From Thalassotalea litorea (GTDB lineage: Bacteria > Pseudomonadota > Gammaproteobacteria > Enterobacterales > Alteromonadaceae): a stretch of DNA of 64,000 nt. The notes beneath the pieces were generated by a model. That model was not told the DNA's origin and did not search any database. It worked only from the letters and a program-made list of their open reading frames with translations. The stretch is taken from the NCBI RefSeq assembly GCF_005843925.1, contig NZ_VCBC01000012.1, positions 1-64,000 on the forward strand, given 5' to 3'. Within the stretch, counting starts at the first letter, position 1. Every line of letters begins with the position of its first letter. Below, piece by piece: positions 1 through 7,689 of the stretch. A program made the position numbers and the translations under genes.

Positions 1-71
1 GCAATCAAAGCCTTGCCTAAAAGCCTTTAAATTCTCACTGAGTGAGCAATAATTTAATGTGATTGGTATTA
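1..71 (-). repeat. MITE copy, cut by window start
   Basis: This is the end of the dispersed miniature element that is complete at 1189-1457, 34411-34689 and 53523-53802. The shared stretch includes the CTCACTGAGTGAG palindrome and the terminal TGATTGGTA followed by TTA. The rest of the copy lies before the window. The orientation is opposite to the copy at 1189-1457. Confidence 0.85.
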
Positions 72-191
72 AAAGCTGTTGCCTTTATAACTTTCCGGTC
101 GCAGTCGTTTACTCAACCAGTAACTTCAACTCTGCATTTTCGAGTTAAAACCAGCGAACTAACTTAACCAAATCAGGCTGATTATTATCAT

Positions 192-1070
192 CTATCGGCT
201 TTTGCGCAGAATCACTAGTAAGATCCCTCCTAGCACCATCAGACTGGAAAGCATAAGCCGAATAGTTATGCTTTCGAATACAAACAACACCCCGCCAATC
301 GCCGCGATAACCGGTACAGATAATTGCAATACGGCTGCCTGAATATTACCAAGGGTGTTTAGCGCTTTATACCAAACGCTATAGCCCAAAGCAGATGCAA
401 ATGCGCCTGATAACACCGCTAGAAAAGCGCCTTTGACGGTGATGTTCGCAGAAGTAACAGTAAAGATAAACAGAACGATCACCAATGGCATTGTCCAGAT
501 GAAGTTGTTCGCCGTGTCTGTTAGCGGCGCTGCGCTTGCTCTACCTAAAACGGTATAAACACCCCATGCGACTCCTGCAATAACCATATATAGAGCACCG
601 CTCATATTTGGTGTAGAAATGGTGGGATATAAAAGATAGATTAAGCCACCGAACGCAATAAAAATACCCGCCCCGTCAAAGACGTGAAGTTTTTCACCGC
701 GAATAAATCCAATCCCAATCATGGTTAACTGCACTGTGCCAAATAAGATCAGAGCGCCAGTTCCAGTATCTAAGGTAATATAAGCGTAGGAGAAACCAAT
801 GGCATAGATAAATAGCGTCCCTGCTGCGAGAAAATTTTTACCGCTAAACGAAAGCAATTGCATGTTGTGCTTTTTACCGTTACGAGGAAACGCCAGCAGC
901 ACGATAAACATAACTACGCCGGATAGTAGGCGAATAGATGTAAAGCTTGATGGGTCAATAGCTTCGTCTTTCAAAGCGAGGCGGCACAATATCGAGTTAG
1001 CGGCAAACGCAATAAGCGCAACCGAGGTATATAACCAGGTTGAATTAATTTGCTTTAAACCCACGAACAA
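192..1070 (-). CDS. EamA/DMT-superfamily transporter
   Basis: A 292-residue inner-membrane protein made almost entirely of hydrophobic segments, about ten, in two similar halves. This is the normal size and layout of EamA (drug/metabolite transporter) permeases. The first half contains an FAANSILCRLALK stretch typical of the first EamA repeat, and the second half a GVAWGVYTVLGRASA stretch. Such proteins usually export amino acids or other small metabolites; the substrate cannot be told here. It stands alone between two MITE copies, with no cotranscribed neighbour. Confidence 0.85.
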   Translation of the reverse strand: MFVGLKQINSTWLYTSVALIAFAANSILCRLALKDEAIDPSSFTSIRLLSGVVMFIVLLAFPRNGKKHNMQLLSFSGKNFLAAGTLFIYAIGFSYAYITLDTGTGALILFGTVQLTMIGIGFIRGEKLHVFDGAGIFIAFGGLIYLLYPTISTPNMSGALYMVIAGVAWGVYTVLGRASAAPLTDTANNFIWTMPLVIVLFIFTVTSANITVKGAFLAVLSGAFASALGYSVWYKALNTLGNIQAAVLQLSVPVIAAIGGVLFVFESITIRLMLSSLMVLGGILLVILRKSR

Positions 1071-1188
1071 TAATTCCTGTTGTTAATCTTCTATAGGGGC
1101 AGTTATATAAGGGCAGTGTCAATTAGAGAAAAAACAATAACATAATAATCAATAAGTTAAGAACCAATTAATGACGACTATGCCCCAT

Positions 1189-1457
1189 TAATACCAATCC
1201 CATTAAATTATTGCTCACTCAGTGAGAATTTAAAGGCTTTTAGACAAGGCTTTGATTGCAGAGAATGGTTATTCCATTGTCAAAATCAGTAACGCAGGAT
1301 AAATGCCTTTAAAACTCACCCGTAGGGAGTTAGTGAGAGGCCCATTTACTGCCCTATATTTCATTAATATAGAATGACTATATCAACGAAATCGATGTTG
1401 TAACTGAACCTCTGCCCTAACTCTGAGTTGTGCACAAACTTAATGGGATTGGTATAA
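1189..1457 (+). mobile_element. MITE-like element, full copy A
   Basis: A 263-bp non-coding element (1192-1454) has terminal inverted repeats TACCAATCCCATTAA and TTAATGGGATTGGTA, flanked on both sides by TAA, which reads as a 3-bp target-site duplication. Inside are a CTCACTCAGTGAG palindrome, an AT-rich inverted repeat around 1360-1390 and a CCGTAGGGAGT stretch. It has no ORF and so would need a transposase supplied in trans. It fills most of the gap between the EamA gene and the anti-sigma gene. Confidence 0.85.
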
Positions 1458-1533
1458 GCTGCCCTATCAACCTTGTTAACACAAGTCTAGGTTACCGCAA
1501 ATGCAAGTTAAACCTGGGTTATTTAACGTTTGC

Positions 1534-2262
1534 TTAATCACACATAAGCGGTTGCGAGTTTTGTAGCAGTGCAATAACACCATTTTGATTGGAGTAGACA
1601 TCAAAAGTCATATCCGACTGTTGCTTTTGATTGGCGGCCAACAAAGAGTGTTCAATCACTTCATTTCGCAGTAACTCGCGTCGTTCATCACAAAATTCGA
1701 TAAACCAGTCGCCATCAAGCTGAACCAGACGGCCTTGCCTTAATTCATCGGCAAAATCCAAGCCTGCCAATTGCGTGGCACTCACAGCTTGTTGTTTCAG
1801 GTTTTCAATCAGCTGATTAAAGTTTGACAGCTTTTGCTCAGGGGTGCTGGCGGCAATTTCCGTCAAAATAATTTCTGGACGCGTACTCATAGGCAACTGC
1901 GGTAAGGTAATCGCTAAACGAGCAGGAGTTGCTTCGTCGTCAGACACCAAATATTCCTCAAAGTGCACCTCTGCCATGATATCTGGTGCTGGCTTAATGA
2001 TTTGGGTCTGCTCTTTTATCAAACTAAAAATTGGGACGATCAGAACTAAGGCAATGCTGCATAAAATAAGCGGTTTGACGTAGCTAAAACGTCGGTAGTG
2101 GCTTAAAAATCCATGTTGCACCGTGTCCTGAGTGTTGTGAGACACCTGTTCAATGCCTTCGAAGAGTGCTTCTTTTTGCGATCCACTTAATCGGTTTTCC
2201 GCCTTAAAATCCTGATACGTATTTTGTAATTCATTATCAAAGTCAGACTTGTTGTTACTCAT
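1534..2262 (-). CDS. Putative membrane-anchored anti-sigma factor
   Basis: A 242-residue protein with an acidic and polar N-terminal cytoplasmic part (about 1-60), one membrane segment at about residues 64-82, and a C-terminal part of about 160 residues predicted to lie in the periplasm. It starts inside the end of the upstream ECF sigma gene (4-bp ATGA overlap), so the two are probably translationally coupled. That pairing and the single-pass topology suggest an anti-sigma factor. I see no zinc-binding HxxxCxxC motif, so it is not a classical ZAS-type protein. The role is inferred from context. Confidence 0.6.
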   Translation of the reverse strand: MSNNKSDFDNELQNTYQDFKAENRLSGSQKEALFEGIEQVSHNTQDTVQHGFLSHYRRFSYVKPLILCSIALVLIVPIFSLIKEQTQIIKPAPDIMAEVHFEEYLVSDDEATPARLAITLPQLPMSTRPEIILTEIAASTPEQKLSNFNQLIENLKQQAVSATQLAGLDFADELRQGRLVQLDGDWFIEFCDERRELLRNEVIEHSLLAANQKQQSDMTFDVYSNQNGVIALLQNSQPLMCD

Positions 2263-2948
2263 GACTGATACTCCTTACCCGATACCAGCATTTCTTCTTT
2301 ACCGACGGCCTCATTATTGGTTCCTAAATGTTTTTTTAATGCCAGCTTTGCGTAACGCAAACGAGATTTAACGGTTTCTGTTTTTTCCGATGTGATCATG
2401 GCGATATCCTGAATCGAGAAGCCTTCAAGTTGCAAAATTACCGATTCTCGTTGTGCCATCGGCAGTGCCTGAATTAACAACTGAAATGACGTCTCAGATA
2501 TACCTTGCTGCTCACTGTCGCTCACTAATTGCTCAGTGGACAAGTGGCTTAATGAACTCTGGTTAAATGAGTCAGGGTTGTATCGTTCAGCATTGCTGTC
2601 TTGCGCGGCGATGGCATCATCAATATCACTAAAATCCCAGCGTTGATTGCGGCGCAAATCGTCAATTAATGTATTGCGAGCAATGGTAAACAGCCAACTT
2701 TTTACATTGCTTCCTTGTTTAAAGCTTTGATGTTTTTCAATCACCTTTAACCAGGTGTGCTGTAAAATATCTTCCGCCACTGCCACATCCGACTGAGCAA
2801 TTAAAAAGTGATACAAATCATCACTATAACGCTCAACCAATGGTTTTAGCCGCGCAGCATCCGGTTGCTGACAATAGGCCAGCATTTGCTGTTCCGGGCT
2901 TAAGGCTGGGTTTAACCAGCCTTTAATCAGGGATGATATCTTCGCCAA
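2259..2948 (-). CDS. ECF-family RNA polymerase sigma factor
   Basis: A 229-residue sigma-70 family protein. Region 2 includes DILQHTWLKVIEKHQSF and the KSWLFTIARNTLIDDLRR core (-10 recognition). Region 4 includes the helix-turn-helix GFSIQDIAMITSEKTETVKSRLRYAK (-35 recognition), here split as GFSIQDIAMI and TVKSRLRYAK. The acidic linker between them (about 105-150) is longer than usual, and there is a short extra tail. It lies 54 bp after a TonB-like gene and overlaps the putative anti-sigma gene, forming a signal-responsive unit. The inducing signal and the regulon are unknown. Confidence 0.85.
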   Translation of the reverse strand: MAKISSLIKGWLNPALSPEQQMLAYCQQPDAARLKPLVERYSDDLYHFLIAQSDVAVAEDILQHTWLKVIEKHQSFKQGSNVKSWLFTIARNTLIDDLRRNQRWDFSDIDDAIAAQDSNAERYNPDSFNQSSLSHLSTEQLVSDSEQQGISETSFQLLIQALPMAQRESVILQLEGFSIQDIAMITSEKTETVKSRLRYAKLALKKHLGTNNEAVGKEEMLVSGKEYQS

Positions 2949-3002
2949 ATTATCTTCCTTTTGTACTTTTTCTATTGGCTTAAGCCTATGTCGCTATATT
3001 AC

Positions 3003-3614
3003 TCACGAACCGCTGGCCTCGTCCATTTTAAAATCCAATTGCACCGTTAATTGTGTTTGTTTTACCGGTTTCCCATCCACCATTTTGGCTTTGTATTTCC
3101 ACCGCTTCAACGCCTTAATTGCGGCTTTATCAAAAGTGCGTTTTGGTGAAGAGTCGATCACTTCAACATCGGTTACCCCGCCGGTTTCATTGATTGAAAA
3201 CGCTAACTGCACCCAACCAGTAATGCCATCTCGAGCCGCAACTATCGGATATTTAGGACTAACTCGTACAATTGGTCTGGCATCTCCCCCCATATTCGGC
3301 CCTAGAATCGACGGTCCTGGATCATCTATGGTTAAATCCGGCCCCGGGACGTTAATTTTTGCAATGGATTCGTTTTGATCCACCGGAGTTATTGATGATG
3401 GAGGCTCTGGCACGGGTTTTGGCTCAGGCGGCGGATCCATCTTTTTCTTTTCCTGTACCTTACTGTCTTTCGGTTGCTCCATAAACTCTAATGGCACATA
3501 GGGAGAAGCTTCTGCTACAAAGCCTCCTTTATCTTTTACCAGTGCAGCCATAAACGCGAATAGTCCAAAACATACAATGAACGCTAAAAATGTAATATTA
3601 ATTAATCGAGTCAT
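3003..3614 (-). CDS. TonB-family energy transducer protein (first of two)
   Basis: A 203-residue protein with an N-terminal membrane anchor, a Pro/Lys/Glu-rich periplasmic spacer (DPPPEPKPVPEPP) and a C-terminal TonB domain (PKYPIVAARDGITGWVQL, then ALKRWKYKAKM). The chosen ATG has AAAGG just upstream. The reading frame is open 18 codons further, but that extension is not hydrophobic and would bury the anchor. TonB proteins carry proton-motive energy to outer-membrane transporters; no exbB or exbD is visible. It sits between a second TonB-like gene and the sigma gene, so it may act in signalling. Confidence 0.75.
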   Translation of the reverse strand: MTRLINITFLAFIVCFGLFAFMAALVKDKGGFVAEASPYVPLEFMEQPKDSKVQEKKKMDPPPEPKPVPEPPSSITPVDQNESIAKINVPGPDLTIDDPGPSILGPNMGGDARPIVRVSPKYPIVAARDGITGWVQLAFSINETGGVTDVEVIDSSPKRTFDKAAIKALKRWKYKAKMVDGKPVKQTQLTVQLDFKMDEASGS

Positions 3615-3754
3615 AAACCTTTCCCACAATTGAAATGAATGTTGATTGCTTAAACAGGTCGTGATCACGAACGACTTCCCATGTCGTCTTATTAATAAAA
3701 CGAATGAGAAATTAAAAAGGGGTTAAAGAAATGAAAATATTGGAGCGGAGAATA

Positions 3755-3770
3755 ATCAAGGGGTCAGAGT
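3755..3770 (+). repeat. Single GGGGTCAGAGT repeat arm
   Basis: ATCAAGGGGTCAGAGT lies in the gap between the two TonB-like genes. It is the same motif that forms the hairpin at 4996-5046, where it faces its own reverse complement. Here only one arm is visible, so this is probably a half-unit of a REP-like repeat. Confidence 0.5.
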
Positions 3771-3776
3771 TGTCGA

Positions 3777-4388
3777 TTATTTTTTCTTACCAAAATCGAT
3801 ACGTACGCTGAGATTTTCCTGTTTCACCGGTTGGCCGCTTTGCATTTGTGGCCGATATTTCCAGCGAGACAAGGCATCGATTGCCGCCTGATCAAATATC
3901 TGCTCGGGCTGAGATTCAATTACCAGGATATCTTCAGGTACGCCCTGAGCATTAATAGAAAAACTTAATTTTACCCATCCGCGAATTTTTTGCCGAGCCG
4001 CACTAACCGGGTACCGCGGTAACGAACGATAGATTGGTGTTGCACCACTATTTTGAGGCGTTTCTTCTACAGCAAACTCCTGAGACTGTAACGTGCTGTC
4101 AATAGCAATGTCCGGCATTTTTATTTGCTTAACCTCGGACGAAGTTTTTGCTGGCACAGCGCGGACTGAGGCGATACCGCCAGGTTTTTGGGGAGGTTCA
4201 GGTGGAGGATCTAAAATTCGCTTTTTAAAAATGGTTTTACTGTCTTTGCGAGGTTCTGCCAACTCAACAACCGTATAATTATCATCCGGTTCAATATAAA
4301 TGTCATCCGACGCAACGAGAGCAGCCATCACGGCAATTATACCCAAAGAGATAAAACCACCGGCAATAATGGCAACGAAGAATTTCAC
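3777..4388 (-). CDS. TonB-family energy transducer protein (second of two)
   Basis: A TonB-like protein of about 203 residues, paralogous to its neighbour: an N-terminal membrane segment, a DPPPEPPQKPG spacer, and a C-terminal TonB domain with LPRYPVSAARQKIRGWVKLS (shown here as two parts in life: LPRYPVSAAR and GWVKLS) and ALSRWKYRPQM. A GTG start is chosen at 4388 because AAGGAGG lies immediately upstream of it. The ATG 11 codons earlier lacks such a site and would place the Shine-Dalgarno sequence inside the gene. It is the first gene of the minus-strand TonB-TonB-sigma-anti-sigma cluster. Confidence 0.75.
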   Translation of the reverse strand: MKFFVAIIAGGFISLGIIAVMAALVASDDIYIEPDDNYTVVELAEPRKDSKTIFKKRILDPPPEPPQKPGGIASVRAVPAKTSSEVKQIKMPDIAIDSTLQSQEFAVEETPQNSGATPIYRSLPRYPVSAARQKIRGWVKLSFSINAQGVPEDILVIESQPEQIFDQAAIDALSRWKYRPQMQSGQPVKQENLSVRIDFGKKK

Positions 4389-4570
4389 CTTTCCTCCTTT
4401 TACAGGGAAATTAATGTGCAAGCTTGCTACCTCATACTGCCTGACTCGCTTTAATTATAGTTGGTTGTAATCCAAATTTTACGTAAGTTTTACACTGCAA
4501 AATTTAATTGTCTTTTCGTCAACTTTTGTTTGCAGTACACTAACTTAACAAAAATACACAGGGATAAACA

Positions 4571-4966
4571 ATGGAACATTCATTAACGATTACCGGTTTT
4601 TATGCAGGTATTCTTGCTCTACTTTATATTGCACTGAGTTTTAAAGTCATCGGGTTAAGACGCCGATTAAAGATTGGTTTAGGAGATGGTGGCGATAAAG
4701 AGTTGAGCAAAGCCATACGGGTACATGGTAATTTCGTTGAATATGTACCGTTTGCATTACTGTTGCTTGCAATTTTAGAAATAAACAACGGCTCTCAATT
4801 TGTAATGCATGCCTTAGGTGGCGCACTAGTGACTTGTCGATTTTTGCACGCGATCGGCATTGCTAAATCGTCAGGGAAAAGCTGGCAGCGTTTTGTCGGT
4901 GTACTTGGGACATTCTTGGCGATGTTGATTTTAGCCATCATGAATATCGCTTATATGTTGTTCTAA
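4571..4966 (+). CDS. MAPEG-family membrane protein
   Basis: A 131-residue protein with four hydrophobic segments. The conserved features of the MAPEG family are present: RLKIGLGDGGDKELSKAIR in the first loop (here RLKIGLGDGG then LSKAIRVHGNFVEYVP), and a polar pair near RFLHAIG. Family members use glutathione in membrane-bound conjugation or peroxidase reactions; many bacterial ones have no known substrate. It is transcribed away from the TonB cluster and has ACAGGGATAAACA before the ATG as a likely ribosome site. It stands alone. Confidence 0.85.
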   Translation: MEHSLTITGFYAGILALLYIALSFKVIGLRRRLKIGLGDGGDKELSKAIRVHGNFVEYVPFALLLLAILEINNGSQFVMHALGGALVTCRFLHAIGIAKSSGKSWQRFVGVLGTFLAMLILAIMNIAYMLF

Positions 4967-4995
4967 CTAGTCTCGCAAATTTAATAAGCTCGAAT

Positions 4996-5046
4996 ATCAA
5001 GGGGCCAGAGTCGTTATTCTTATATCAACAACTCTGACCCCTTGAT
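4996..5046. repeat. REP-like GGGGTCAGAGT hairpin, possible terminator
   Basis: ATCAAGGGGCCAGAGT is followed 19 bases later by ACTCTGACCCCTTGAT, giving a 16-bp inverted repeat with one G-T-type mismatch. It lies between the convergent ends of the MAPEG gene and ruvB, so it may also end transcription from both sides. The same motif recurs at 3755 and 7636. Confidence 0.7.
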
Positions 5047-5096
5047 TTTGCAATAAATCCAACCCGTAAAAAACAGAGCTCTGCGAGCAAATTCAG

Positions 5097-6107
5097 TTAT
5101 CTTTCAGGCTTATCTAATCCAAAGTGAAGGTATGCGCGTTCGGTTACCATGCGGCCACGAGGGGTTCGTTGTAAAAAACCCTGTTGTATCAAAAATGGCT
5201 CAATCACATCTTCGATGGTGTCACGTTCTTCACCAATTGCCGCGGCAACATTGTCTAACCCGACCGGGCCACCCATAAATTTGTCGATAATGGCGAGCAG
5301 TAATTTACGGTCCATCAAATCAAAGCCTTCGCTGTCGACTTCCAGCATATTCAATGCTTTTGAGGCCACATGCTGATCCGCTGTACCATCATTTTTTACT
5401 TCGGCAAAATCTCGCACCCGGCGCAACAAGCGGTTGGCAATTCGTGGTGTACCGCGAGAACGGCGAGCAACTTCAATGGCACCTTCATTGTCTAATTCGA
5501 CATTGAGAAAATGCGCACTGCGGGCGACGATATCGGTCAGATCTTCGACTTTATAAAATTCAAGACGCTGGACAATACCAAAACGGTCGCGAAGTGGTGA
5601 GGTTAAGGCACCAGCTCGTGTTGTGGCGCCAATCAATGTGAATGGTGGTAAATCTAACTTGATAGAACGCGCCGCAGGCCCTTCCCCTATCATAATATCC
5701 AGTTGATAGTCTTCCATCGCCGGATACAGAACTTCCTCGACCACAGGGCTTAAGCGATGAATTTCATCAATAAACAACACATCGTTTTCTTCCAGGTTCG
5801 TCAATAGCGCGGCTAAGTCGCCAGCTTTTTCTAAAACAGGTCCTGAAGTGGTACGAATATTCACGCCCATTTCATTGGCAACGATATTGGCCAAGGTAGT
5901 TTTGCCCAAGCCTGGCGGGCCAAAGATCAAAAGATGGTCTAGTGGCTCGTTACGCTTTGTCGCCGCTTCGATGAAAATCTCCATCTGCTCTTTCACATGT
6001 TCCTGACCGGTGTAGTCAGCAAGCATTTTAGGGCGTATCGCCCTATCGACGGTTTCTTCTTCGCGAGTAGTGGGAGTAGGTTGTATTAAACGATCCGCTT
6101 CTATCAT
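5097..6107 (-). CDS. ruvB: Holliday junction branch migration ATPase RuvB
   Basis: At 336 residues this is the usual RuvB length. Walker A is [10 protein letters not shown] (about 63-72), Walker B is LFIDEIHRL, sensor 1 is GATTRAG, the arginine-finger region is SPLRDRFG, and the C-terminal winged helix includes TPRGRMVT. RuvB forms hexameric rings that drive branch migration of Holliday junctions with RuvA. It follows ruvA by 50 bp on the minus strand and should be cotranscribed with it from the LexA-box promoter region. Confidence 0.98.
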   Translation of the reverse strand: MIEADRLIQPTPTTREEETVDRAIRPKMLADYTGQEHVKEQMEIFIEAATKRNEPLDHLLIFGPPGLGKTTLANIVANEMGVNIRTTSGPVLEKAGDLAALLTNLEENDVLFIDEIHRLSPVVEEVLYPAMEDYQLDIMIGEGPAARSIKLDLPPFTLIGATTRAGALTSPLRDRFGIVQRLEFYKVEDLTDIVARSAHFLNVELDNEGAIEVARRSRGTPRIANRLLRRVRDFAEVKNDGTADQHVASKALNMLEVDSEGFDLMDRKLLLAIIDKFMGGPVGLDNVAAAIGEERDTIEDVIEPFLIQQGFLQRTPRGRMVTERAYLHFGLDKPER

Positions 6108-6157
6108 GTGTGTTGTTCGACCAATATTATTAAGCTGGGTGAATGCTATAGCGCTGG

Positions 6158-6784
6158 TTATAACATAGATTTAAGGGCATCACGAATAATCTCTTCTGAG
6201 CTCATGCCATTTTGATGCACACCAGAAACGGCTTTTTCCGCCTGATTCTGCTTGTAACCTAATGAGACTAATGCGGTAATGGCATCGTCCTTTTCATTGG
6301 TAACGGTAACGAACGTTGAACCATTTTCTTCGCCCTGTAATGCAAATTCATCGGCATTAGGCGTAGCAAGATCCTGTCCCCAGTCTTTTAAGCGGTCACG
6401 CATTTCAATCAACAAACGCTCTGCTGTTTTCTTACCAACACCCGGAATTTTTACAATGGTGCCAACATCATCAATTTGCACGCATAGGACAAACTGAGAT
6501 GAGGACATATTCGACAAAATCGCCAGAGCAAGTTTAGGGCCAACGCCATTCACTTTTATTAATAAACGGAACAGCTTTCGCTCGGTGACATTGGCAAAAC
6601 CAAATAGTTGCTGAGCATCTTCTCGCACCACAAAGTGGGTGTATATCACCGCTTCTTCGTTAATTTTGGGCAAATGATAGAAGCTTGTCATGGGTAGCGT
6701 CACTTCGTATCCAACGCCACCACATTCAATCACAATTTCCGGTGGTTGTTTATCAACCAATAAGCCACGTAAACGTCCTATCAC
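6158..6784 (-). CDS. ruvA: Holliday junction DNA helicase subunit RuvA
   Basis: A 208-residue protein starting MIGRLRG, the conserved RuvA N-terminus. The OB-fold comes first (about 1-64), then helix-hairpin-helix repeats with [13 protein letters not shown] and [16 protein letters not shown], then an acidic linker and the C-terminal UBA-like domain III ([16 protein letters not shown]). RuvA tetramers hold the four-way junction and load RuvB. It is the first gene of ruvAB, with 279 bp separating it from ruvC, in which a LexA-like box lies. Confidence 0.98.
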   Translation of the reverse strand: MIGRLRGLLVDKQPPEIVIECGGVGYEVTLPMTSFYHLPKINEEAVIYTHFVVREDAQQLFGFANVTERKLFRLLIKVNGVGPKLALAILSNMSSSQFVLCVQIDDVGTIVKIPGVGKKTAERLLIEMRDRLKDWGQDLATPNADEFALQGEENGSTFVTVTNEKDDAITALVSLGYKQNQAEKAVSGVHQNGMSSEEIIRDALKSML

Positions 6785-6956
6785 TTTACTATCCTCACTA
6801 TCCTCGTTTTAGACCCTCATTGAGGATCTTCGTGTGTCCTGTCTTGTCGCATCAATGTCGCTCATTTTTGCAGTAAATATTTTTAGCGCGAATATTTTTA
6901 TGAGCGAATGCGAAACAATCTGTCACGATTTTATTATTTAAGTCCGATGAAATAGA

Positions 6957-6976
6957 TACTATATATTTATACAGTA
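6957..6976. promoter_or_regulatory. LexA-like SOS box upstream of ruvAB
   Basis: TACTATATATTTATACAGTA reads on the minus strand as TACTGTATAAATATATAGTA. Compared with the gammaproteobacterial LexA consensus TACTGTATATATATACAGTA it keeps one perfect CTG half-site, the AT-rich spacer of 10 bases and the outer TA bases, with one half-site changed from CAG to TAG. It lies about 170 bp upstream of ruvA and after ruvC, which fits the E. coli pattern in which ruvAB, but not ruvC, is SOS-controlled. Confidence 0.7.
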
Positions 6977-7063
6977 AAGTGCAAATTCTTTGTTGTGCAT
7001 GCAATGATACATGGGAAGGGATTGCGCCGGAGATATCGGCTTGTACGAAAGCGAAAAAACCGT

Positions 7064-7591
7064 TTAACGTAAGCGCCCGCGAACGGTTTTGGTTGCTTTG
7101 CCCGCCATTTTCGCCAATGAGTCATAACTGTGGGCATGACAAATGGCCACCGCCAATGCATCTGCGGCATCCGCCTGAGGCGTTCCGGGAAGCTTCAAAA
7201 TCGATGCCACCATATGCTGAACCTGCGTTTTATCCGCAGCACCGGTGCCAACGACCGATTGTTTAATTTGTCTGGCCGAGTATTCCGCCACCGGTACATT
7301 GTTATTGGTGGCCGCCACCATCGCCGCACCGCGTGCTTGACCGAGTTTTAATGCGCCAGAAGGATTTTGTCCCATAAACACTTGCTCAATCGCAAACAAA
7401 TCCGGTTTGTACTGAATAATCAATTCTGAAACACCGGCAAAGATGATTTGCAGACGCAACGACTGATCATCCCCGGCAGCCAGGGTTTTAATGCAACCGC
7501 TGCCAAGATAATTAAAGGTGCGACCTTTTTTCTCGATGATGCCGTATCCGGTGATTCTTGAACCGGGATCGATGCCTAAGATTATGCTCAT
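7064..7591 (-). CDS. ruvC: Crossover junction endodeoxyribonuclease RuvC
   Basis: A 175-residue resolvase of normal length. The first catalytic aspartate is in [13 protein letters not shown] (D8), the second acid in [11 protein letters not shown], and the last acids in [16 protein letters not shown]. RuvC cuts Holliday junctions symmetrically within the RuvAB complex. It follows aspS on the minus strand. In E. coli yebC lies between aspS and ruvC; here that place holds only a short hairpin repeat. Confidence 0.98.
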   Translation of the reverse strand: MSIILGIDPGSRITGYGIIEKKGRTFNYLGSGCIKTLAAGDDQSLRLQIIFAGVSELIIQYKPDLFAIEQVFMGQNPSGALKLGQARGAAMVAATNNNVPVAEYSARQIKQSVVGTGAADKTQVQHMVASILKLPGTPQADAADALAVAICHAHSYDSLAKMAGKATKTVRGRLR

Positions 7592-7635
7592 GAATTTAAT
7601 TTATTTATTGTTATGTTTATACCTTAATGAAAAAA

Positions 7636-7668
7636 GGGCCAGAATCAAAATTAATTGACTCTGACCCC
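7636..7668. repeat. REP-like hairpin between aspS and ruvC
   Basis: GGGCCAGAATCAA and TTGACTCTGACCCC form an inverted repeat with two mismatches around a 6-base loop. The right arm, reversed, is GGGGTCAGAGTCAA, the same core as the repeats at 3755 and 4996. It lies in the 98-bp gap between aspS and ruvC and could reduce read-through. Confidence 0.6.
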
Positions 7669-7689
7669 ATTTCGCGAAAAACAAAAAAT

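Noticed and set aside
862..1086. 74-codon plus-strand frame inside the EamA gene
   Set aside because: Antisense to a well-supported gene, no ribosome site and no family match.
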